This document shows, one piece after another, positions 6,762 to 11,405 of a stretch of DNA of 11,405 bases. The position numbers and the translations under genes were made by a program. The notes beneath the pieces are model-generated. The model was not told the DNA's origin. It worked only from the letters and a program-made list of their open reading frames with translations, and did no database searches. The stretch is from assembly GCA_016839405.1 (NCBI GenBank), contig JAEOUJ010000252.1, positions 1 to 11,405 of the forward strand, written 5' to 3'. This stretch comes from Candidatus Gerdarchaeota archaeon (lineage in GTDB: Archaea > Asgardarchaeota > Heimdallarchaeia > JABLTI01). How positions within the stretch are numbered: position 1 is the first letter of the stretch; every line of letters begins with the position of its first letter.

Positions 6762-8087
6762 ATGAGCTATAAAATTGGAATTCGCCGAGAAACTAAACCA
6801 GGAGAAAGAAGAGCACCACTTTGTCCAAATGCTGTTAAAAAATTAAGAGAAGAGCATGATATACAAACTTATTTGCAACCTCATGAAAAAAGAGCTTTTT
6901 CTGATGATGAATATAGAGAAGTTGGTGCAATCATACAAGAGGATTTATCTAATTGCTCTATTATTTTTGGAATAAAAGAAATGGAGAATGATATATTTAG
7001 ACCCGAAGGTGCTTACATGTGCTTTCATCATGTAATTAAAGGCCAAAAAGATAATATGCCAATGTTGAAATTCATGATGGAAACTGGCTGTACAATGATT
7101 GATTATGAAAAAGTTACTGATGAAAAAAATCGACGACTTATCTTTTTTGGTAGACATGCTGGTTATGCAGGAATGATTGATACTTTGAATGGATTTGGTT
7201 TAAGATTAAAAGAAGCTGAAGGATTGAATACTCCTTTTCTTAAAATAAAACAATCATGCAATTATTTTGATTTAGCAGAAGCTAAGAAGGAAATTAGTAA
7301 AGTTGCAGAACTAATTAAAAAAGATGGTATTCCAGAAGAATTATTTCCACTAGTTTTTGGTTTCCTTGGTTATGGCAATGTTTCACAAGGGGCTCAAATG
7401 ATTTTAGATTTATTACCTGTTAAAGCAATTGAACCTGATGAATTAGATGATTTAATTAAAAATCCCAATATAGAGGAATGTAAGCATACAATTTACAAAG
7501 TTGTTTTTAGAGAAGAACATATGGTTTGCCCAAAAGATGCAGAAATGTGTTTTGAATTACAGGATTATTATGACAATCCACATAACTATGATGGTGTATT
7601 TGCAGAAAATTATCTTGAATATATTACAGTTTTAGTAAATGGTGCTTACTGGTCAGCTAAATATCCTCGATCAGTAACTAAAAGCGAACTAAAAGATCTC
7701 TTTAGTAAAGATAAACCTCCAAAACTACGATTTATTGGAGATATTTCATGTGATGTAGAAGGAGGTATTGAAGGGACTATAAGAATCTCTTATATCGATC
7801 AACCATTTTTTGTTTATGATCCGTTTAAGAACACAGCTACAGATGGTGTTGTCGGAAATGGTCCTGCAATTCTAGCTATTGATCATTTACCAACTGAGAT
7901 TCCTAGAGATGCTTCTGAATTTTTTAGCAACACACTCTTGCCATTTGTTCCAAATATTGCTAAAGCTTCATACAAAGGTTCATTTGATGATTGTAATTTA
8001 ACTCAAGAAATCAAGAAAGCGGTTATTTTATGGAAAGGTAAATTTACATCTGGCTATGAATACATTGGTGATTTCCTAAAAGAGTAA
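6762..8087 (+). CDS. Stand-alone lysine-ketoglutarate reductase (AASS N-terminal, LOR)-like protein
   Basis: The protein closely follows the lysine-2-oxoglutarate reductase half of human AASS from end to end. Matching stretches are IRRETKPGERRAPL, FGRHAGYAGMIDTLNGFGLRL, TPFLKIKQSCNY, GFLGYGNVSQGAQ, GDISCDVEGGIEGTI, and VVGNGPAILAIDHLPTEIP. This enzyme condenses lysine with 2-oxoglutarate to saccharopine using NADPH. Lys72 and His90, at the same 18-residue spacing as in AASS, match the catalytic Lys/His pair of the alanine-dehydrogenase/saccharopine-dehydrogenase superfamily. The Rossmann loop GYGNVS starts near 203. Only the LOR half is present: 441 residues from ATG 6762, with no saccharopine dehydrogenase half attached or nearby. 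Alternative starts are ATG 6753 and TTG 6744; 6762 was chosen because family similarity begins just after it and GGGA at 6746-6749 lies upstream. It is the first gene of a probable three-gene operon. Substrate could differ from lysine. Confidence 0.88.
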   Translation: MSYKIGIRRETKPGERRAPLCPNAVKKLREEHDIQTYLQPHEKRAFSDDEYREVGAIIQEDLSNCSIIFGIKEMENDIFRPEGAYMCFHHVIKGQKDNMPMLKFMMETGCTMIDYEKVTDEKNRRLIFFGRHAGYAGMIDTLNGFGLRLKEAEGLNTPFLKIKQSCNYFDLAEAKKEISKVAELIKKDGIPEELFPLVFGFLGYGNVSQGAQMILDLLPVKAIEPDELDDLIKNPNIEECKHTIYKVVFREEHMVCPKDAEMCFELQDYYDNPHNYDGVFAENYLEYITVLVNGAYWSAKYPRSVTKSELKDLFSKDKPPKLRFIGDISCDVEGGIEGTIRISYIDQPFFVYDPFKNTATDGVVGNGPAILAIDHLPTEIPRDASEFFSNTLLPFVPNIAKASYKGSFDDCNLTQEIKKAVILWKGKFTSGYEYIGDFLKE

Positions 8088-8112
8088 TCACCATACTTTT
8101 CTTTTAGGAAAT
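8071..8112 (+). promoter_or_regulatory. RNA hairpin that hides the next gene's ribosome-binding site (translational coupling)
   Basis: ATTTCCTAAAAGA (8071-8083) and TCTTTTAGGAAAT (8100-8112) are a perfect 13-bp inverted repeat with a 16-nt loop. The 5' arm is the last codons of the LKR-like gene (stop 8085-8087). The 3' arm contains AGGA (8106-8109), the Shine-Dalgarno of the DUF4037 gene (ATG 8119). A ribosome finishing the first gene would melt the stem and expose the site. It lacks a following T-run, so it is unlikely to be a terminator. Confidence 0.65.
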
Positions 8113-8118
8113 GATTTA

Positions 8119-9207
8119 ATGAAGGATTTTATTTCCGGATTAGAATTGAACAAACACTTCTACTTTGAAGCTGTTAAACCAATATTAGACAAGTATTTTC
8201 CAAAGCTAATATATTCTTCTGCTAGAATGGGTTCAGGATCAGATGTTTTAGGATTTGATACAATACGATCAACTGATCATGATTGGGGACCAAGACTTGA
8301 ATTATTCCTTGGTGAAGAAGATTTCGACATATTGAAAGATGAAATATCAAATAAATTATCTGAAGAATTACCTAAGGAATTTATGGGGTATTCAACTCAT
8401 TATAGAATTGCTGATGATGGAGTGAAAATAATTGATCCAATCAAAGAAGGAAATGTTGATCACAATATTGAATTTTATACCGTGGAATCTTTTTTCAAGG
8501 AGCGTTTAGGAAAAGATCCCTTCGAAAAGATATCCGACATCCATTGGTTAACATTTCCAGAACAACAATTACTAGCAGTTACTAGTGGTTCAGTTTATTA
8601 CGATGGCTTGAAGGATTTATCAATTATTCGAGAGAAATTTCGTTATTATCCTCAAAATGTTTGGTTGTATTTGTTAAAGCAACAGTGGTTTATTCTTGCA
8701 GAAGAAAGCCCCTATCCTGGCAGAGCAGCAGAAGTTAATGATGAGATTGGCGCACATATATTGGCTATTAATCAAATAAAAAAATTGATGAAATTGTGTT
8801 TTCTAATGGAGAAACAATATACTCCATATAGCAAATGGTTTACATCTGCATTTAGCAAATTAAATTCTGCAACTACATTAATACCTATATTTAAGAAAAT
8901 TATAAATGCTAAAGAATGGTCAGAAAAAGAAAAATATCTAACTAAAGCTTATACCTTTATTGCACAAATGCATAATGATCTGAAAATTACTGAACCAATT
9001 GATATCAAAGTAATGACTTTCCATAATAGACCTTATTTAATAATTAATTGGGATGATTTTATAGATAAAATTGATAAGAAAATTCCCGAAGATTCATCAC
9101 TAAAGAGTTTAAAATTGGGTTCCATAAATCAAATAACTAATGAAACCTATGTTTTGTGTAATTTAGAATTAATTGATTCAATTTATAATCAATATCAGAG
9201 GGATTAA
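8119..9207 (+). CDS. DUF4037 protein with nucleotidyltransferase-fold N-terminus
   Basis: This 362-residue protein matches the DUF4037 family along its length. Recognisable stretches are GSDVLGFDTIRSTDHDWGPRL (40-60), DIHWLTFPEQQLLA, YYPQNVWLYLLKQQW, LMKLCFLMEKQYTPYSKWF, MHNDLKITEP, and LGSINQITNETYV near the end. Gly38-Ser39 followed after 13 residues by Asp53-x-Asp55 fits the pol-beta nucleotidyltransferase signature hG(G/S)x9-13DhD. Glu118 in HNIEFYTV may be the third acidic ligand, so the metal-binding triad looks intact. Family members are mostly uncharacterised; transfer of a nucleotide to a small molecule or protein is plausible but not shown. Cytosolic. The ATG at 8119 follows AGGA with 9 nt spacing, and that site lies inside the hairpin shared with the upstream gene. 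The next gene starts directly after its stop codon. Confidence 0.85.
   Translation: MKDFISGLELNKHFYFEAVKPILDKYFPKLIYSSARMGSGSDVLGFDTIRSTDHDWGPRLELFLGEEDFDILKDEISNKLSEELPKEFMGYSTHYRIADDGVKIIDPIKEGNVDHNIEFYTVESFFKERLGKDPFEKISDIHWLTFPEQQLLAVTSGSVYYDGLKDLSIIREKFRYYPQNVWLYLLKQQWFILAEESPYPGRAAEVNDEIGAHILAINQIKKLMKLCFLMEKQYTPYSKWFTSAFSKLNSATTLIPIFKKIINAKEWSEKEKYLTKAYTFIAQMHNDLKITEPIDIKVMTFHNRPYLIINWDDFIDKIDKKIPEDSSLKSLKLGSINQITNETYVLCNLELIDSIYNQYQRD
9197..9202 (+). promoter_or_regulatory. Ribosome-binding site inside the preceding gene
   Basis: AGAGGG lies 5 nt before ATG 9208, within the last codons of the DUF4037 gene, whose TAA (9205-9207) abuts that ATG. This supports the start and tight co-translation. 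Confidence 0.6.
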
Positions 9208-10563
9208 ATGTATAAATCAAAATTTTTCAATTATTTTTTTTCATTCTTTATTTTAATAATAATTAGTAATAGCATTCAATTCAAGACTGTTGAGAATTAC
9301 AAATTTAATGTTGAAAGTATAACCTGTCCAAATTGCATAGTAGATGATCCAATTGTAGAATTAGATACTTTTCCAATGGATTTAGATAAATTATTTTGGG
9401 CTGATAATCTTACAATGAGAAACTATATTCTTAATGAAATTGGTAATGGTTCTATTATATGGATGTTAACACCTTGGGGTGCGCATTTTATCAGTAGCCA
9501 TTTAGAAGGTGTTGATCATTGGTATTTGAACACTTACAGATTAACATCTTTTGTTGCTCCACATGATGGCACTGTCTCTATTTTTAATAGCAATTTTGGA
9601 ACAAACATTATAGATCAAAATGGAACACAATTAGTTGAAGATTGTTTTTTGGTTATAGATATTGGTGATAATTGTTATGTCTATTTTGGTCATTTAAATC
9701 TTCTAAAATCAATTTATGATGAAATTGAATTAACAGGTAGTTATACTTTTACCAAAGGAGAAGAAGTTGGTTTAACAATCCCCACTCGCCAAGGAGTTGA
9801 TTTCTATTATGAAGTAAACGGAAAAGTAATTTGTCCTTTACATGTATTTACCTCTGAAATACAGGAGAAAATTAAAAATTATTACAACCTACAAATTCCA
9901 AAAGCAATTGTTGGTGGTGTATTTCCTCAAGTTGATATTTGTAATAATATATCAGTTGCAATCGAGAATACCATATGGGGTGTTTGGGATTACTCATCTG
10001 GCTATTTGGATCCTTATCATGATATAAATGAATGGACTGAAGGTAGAATAATTACTTTCTTTAATCGTAATTTTTCAAATCCTGAAACTTATTATAGAGA
10101 TCCAAAAGATCCTTTAAATGATAACATTACAGCTGATGTATTAGGCATCTTTGCTGATGCTTGGGGTGATGATATACCTGTTTATAATAAAACAGGTGAT
10201 TGTTTTCTGAAAGAAATTTATGGTGATTTCTCACATGGTATTATGGAGCTTATTTTTAATGGTTATGATAATGAGTGGGCAGCTATGAATGAAAGTATTT
10301 TCATTCGATATAATATTGATTTTAATGAAATAGGATTCAAAGATGATATTTTGACTTTAGAGTTTTTCAATGATTTATTAGGTGCTCAAAATGGTTTTAC
10401 AGATAAGAATTTAACATATGTTCGTTATTTCCATTGGTGGAATCAAGATAATTCATTTGAACCTACAGCATTAGAATCAATGTATTCATTAATTCCATTT
10501 ATTTTGAGTCAATTATTCATAACTTTAATTTTTTTAAAGAAAAAAATGAAGATAAATAAATAG
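9208..10563 (+). CDS. Secreted, C-terminally membrane-anchored protein with a degenerate M23-like domain
   Basis: This is a 451-residue protein. Residues 5-24 are a hydrophobic signal or anchor (FFNYFFSFFILIIISNSIQF). Residues about 427-443 are a membrane helix followed by the basic tail KKKMKINK, so the middle is extracytoplasmic. Residues about 90-215 resemble the LytM/M23 peptidase fold: HLEGVDH (98-104) in place of HxGxD, FVAPHDGTVSIF (115-126), VYFGHLNLL (158-166), TKGEEVGLT (182-190), and VDFYYEVNGKVICPLHVF (197-214). In active M23 enzymes the last segment carries the metal-binding HxH; here it is Asp198-Phe-Tyr200, so metallopeptidase activity is doubtful. Residues 215-420 are not recognised. 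Nine N-x-S/T sequons (Asn67, 80, 138, 247, 288, 306, 327, 361, 401) suggest surface glycosylation. Last gene of the probable operon. The M23 relationship is by motif pattern and needs a profile search. Confidence 0.7.
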   Translation: MYKSKFFNYFFSFFILIIISNSIQFKTVENYKFNVESITCPNCIVDDPIVELDTFPMDLDKLFWADNLTMRNYILNEIGNGSIIWMLTPWGAHFISSHLEGVDHWYLNTYRLTSFVAPHDGTVSIFNSNFGTNIIDQNGTQLVEDCFLVIDIGDNCYVYFGHLNLLKSIYDEIELTGSYTFTKGEEVGLTIPTRQGVDFYYEVNGKVICPLHVFTSEIQEKIKNYYNLQIPKAIVGGVFPQVDICNNISVAIENTIWGVWDYSSGYLDPYHDINEWTEGRIITFFNRNFSNPETYYRDPKDPLNDNITADVLGIFADAWGDDIPVYNKTGDCFLKEIYGDFSHGIMELIFNGYDNEWAAMNESIFIRYNIDFNEIGFKDDILTLEFFNDLLGAQNGFTDKNLTYVRYFHWWNQDNSFEPTALESMYSLIPFILSQLFITLIFLKKKMKINK

Positions 10564-10570
10564 TTATGTT

Positions 10571-10595
10571 AGAAAAAAAATTTCATTTTTTTTCT
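10571..10595 (+). terminator. Perfect A/T hairpin terminator
   Basis: AGAAAAAAAAT (10571-10581) pairs with ATTTTTTTTCT (10585-10595) across a 3-nt loop, 7 bp after the stop codon at 10561-10563, followed by TTTTATT. The T-rich 3' arm fits termination of the upstream operon. The near-symmetric arms could also act on the opposite strand. Confidence 0.55.
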
Positions 10596-10660
10596 TTTTA
10601 TTAAATATAAAATAATTTTAACTTGTGTTAGTTGTTTATTATTTAAAGTATTATAAAAAC

Positions 10661-10705
10661 CACCTTTTTAGATTTAAAATGCAGAAGATATTTGAGGAAA
10701 AGGTG
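10661..10705 (-). terminator. Probable terminator of the UbiA-family gene
   Basis: AAAAGGTG (10698-10705) and CACCTTTT (10661-10668) form a perfect 8-bp inverted repeat with a 29-nt loop, starting 4 bp after the minus-strand stop. Read on the minus strand, the stem is followed by GGTTTTTATA, a T-run suited to termination. The long loop lowers confidence. Confidence 0.4.
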
Positions 10706-10709
10706 ATAT

Positions 10710-11405
10710 CTAAGCTTTCATACCAAGAATCATTCCTAATATGAATAGCATACCTAGAACTCCAAAGGAAAGCATATTTGTTATATTAGCTACCTTTGGT
10801 GTTGGTTTTATAATAAAAATCATTGTTAGAATAAATCCAACAATAATAAGAACAATAGTACAATACAAGTAAGCGATTTCAAATAATCCCATAAAATAAA
10901 CCAATAAACCAAAGGTATATGCTAATAATTGGTTTATGAGTAGGAAAATACTAGCAAATCTAACTCCATATTTTTTTGGTATAGTCATGGTATCATTTTT
11001 TTGATCATGAGGTAAATCTCTAGTATCCCCTAAAATCCTCCCACCAGTCATTGCAAAAAATAAAAATAATGCCATAAACCAAACACCGGCTTCATATCTT
11101 TCTACTGCAATTGCACCTACCATTACATATAATCCTTGTAATAAACCTAAACTTAATGATCTTAGTATAGGACCATCTAATATTCCTATACCTAGTCCTA
11201 TTATAATTATAATAACACAAAACATTGGTATTAATGTAAATGGGTTTACTAAAACACCAAGAATAATACCAATTATTCCAACAATAACTGTTATTGGAAT
11301 TGCAACAAATAATGGAAAGGTACCTCTGGCAATTGGATTTGATAATTTACCTACTTGTTTATCTTTTTTATAATCCATTAAATAATCTAAATAAAATCCA
11401 AATAT
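10710..11405 (-). CDS. UbiA-family prenyltransferase, 5' end missing
   Basis: The frame stays open past the ATG at 11376-11378 to the window edge, reading FGFYLDYLMDYKKDKQVGKLSNPIARG. This is the end of the first Asp-rich motif (NDxxDxxxD) and the following 'RPI-G' segment of UbiA enzymes, so that ATG is internal and the true start lies outside. The second Asp-rich motif is GGRILGDTRDLPHD followed by TMTIPKKYGVRFA, near 10965-11055. Several hydrophobic membrane helices surround these motifs. UbiA proteins transfer a polyprenyl group in the membrane using Mg-bound diphosphate. In archaea they make ether lipids (digeranylgeranylglyceryl phosphate synthase) or quinones, and some bacteria use them for quinone or haem synthesis. 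Acceptor specificity is not evident from this fragment. The Asn-Pro in place of Arg-Pro in 'SNPIARG' is a small departure from the usual pattern. Confidence 0.85.
   Translation of the reverse strand: MFGFYLDYLMDYKKDKQVGKLSNPIARGTFPLFVAIPITVIVGIIGIILGVLVNPFTLIPMFCVIIIIIGLGIGILDGPILRSLSLGLLQGLYVMVGAIAVERYEAGVWFMALFLFFAMTGGRILGDTRDLPHDQKNDTMTIPKKYGVRFASIFLLINQLLAYTFGLLVYFMGLFEIAYLYCTIVLIIVGFILTMIFIIKPTPKVANITNMLSFGVLGMLFILGMILGMKA

Noticed and set aside
9842..10027. Plus-strand open frame within the secreted-protein gene
   Set aside because: It is an alternative frame inside a continuous 451-codon gene with no start signal of its own.

Overview
The window is strongly A+T-rich (roughly 30% G+C by eye) and gene-dense, with Shine-Dalgarno-like GAGG/AGGA motifs before several genes and at least one well-supported TTG start. 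The best guess for the host is an archaeon with a large, bacteria-flavoured gene set, possibly an Asgard (Lokiarchaeia-like) lineage. Supporting this are a UbiA prenyltransferase, GAAA+TATA-like promoter elements, a secreted protein with nine N-x-S/T sequons, and a eukaryote-like lysine-ketoglutarate reductase domain. No rRNA, tRNA, CRISPR array, insertion sequence or replication origin is visible, so this assignment is inference only.

Left region (1-2646): the 3' part of an S41-type peptidase gene (1-963, +) converges on a minus-strand locus, with a hairpin at 965-998 that can serve both directions. The minus-strand locus encodes a 475-residue protein with a SHOCT-like N-terminus and about 13 tandem 29-residue 'IHGV-P-EYI' repeats, the type known from tails of bacterial BlaR1/M56 proteins. 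It stops inside a further repeat, and a decayed coding stretch (1001-1222) with two in-frame stops follows immediately.

Middle region (2647-6592): a 281-bp divergent intergenic stretch leads to a small membrane protein with two paired-histidine helices, probably a di-haem b-type cytochrome. Next comes a 790-residue flavoenzyme that fuses an Old Yellow Enzyme/FadH-type TIM barrel, a 4Fe-4S site, an FAD/NAD(P) domain and a C-terminal SCP-2 lipid-binding domain. These two could form a membrane-linked redox pair acting on a lipid or acyl substrate. A class I methyltransferase gene converges on the flavoenzyme with only 6 bp between stop codons.

Right region (6593-10563): a probable three-gene operon encodes a free-standing lysine-ketoglutarate reductase-like protein, a DUF4037 nucleotidyltransferase-fold protein, and a secreted, membrane-anchored protein with a degenerate M23-like domain. 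A perfect 13-bp inverted repeat joins the last codons of the first gene to the ribosome-binding site of the second, a textbook layout for translational coupling. The second and third genes abut exactly (TAA then ATG).

Right edge (10564-11405): two hairpin terminators separate the operon from a convergent UbiA-family prenyltransferase gene whose 5' end lies outside the window.
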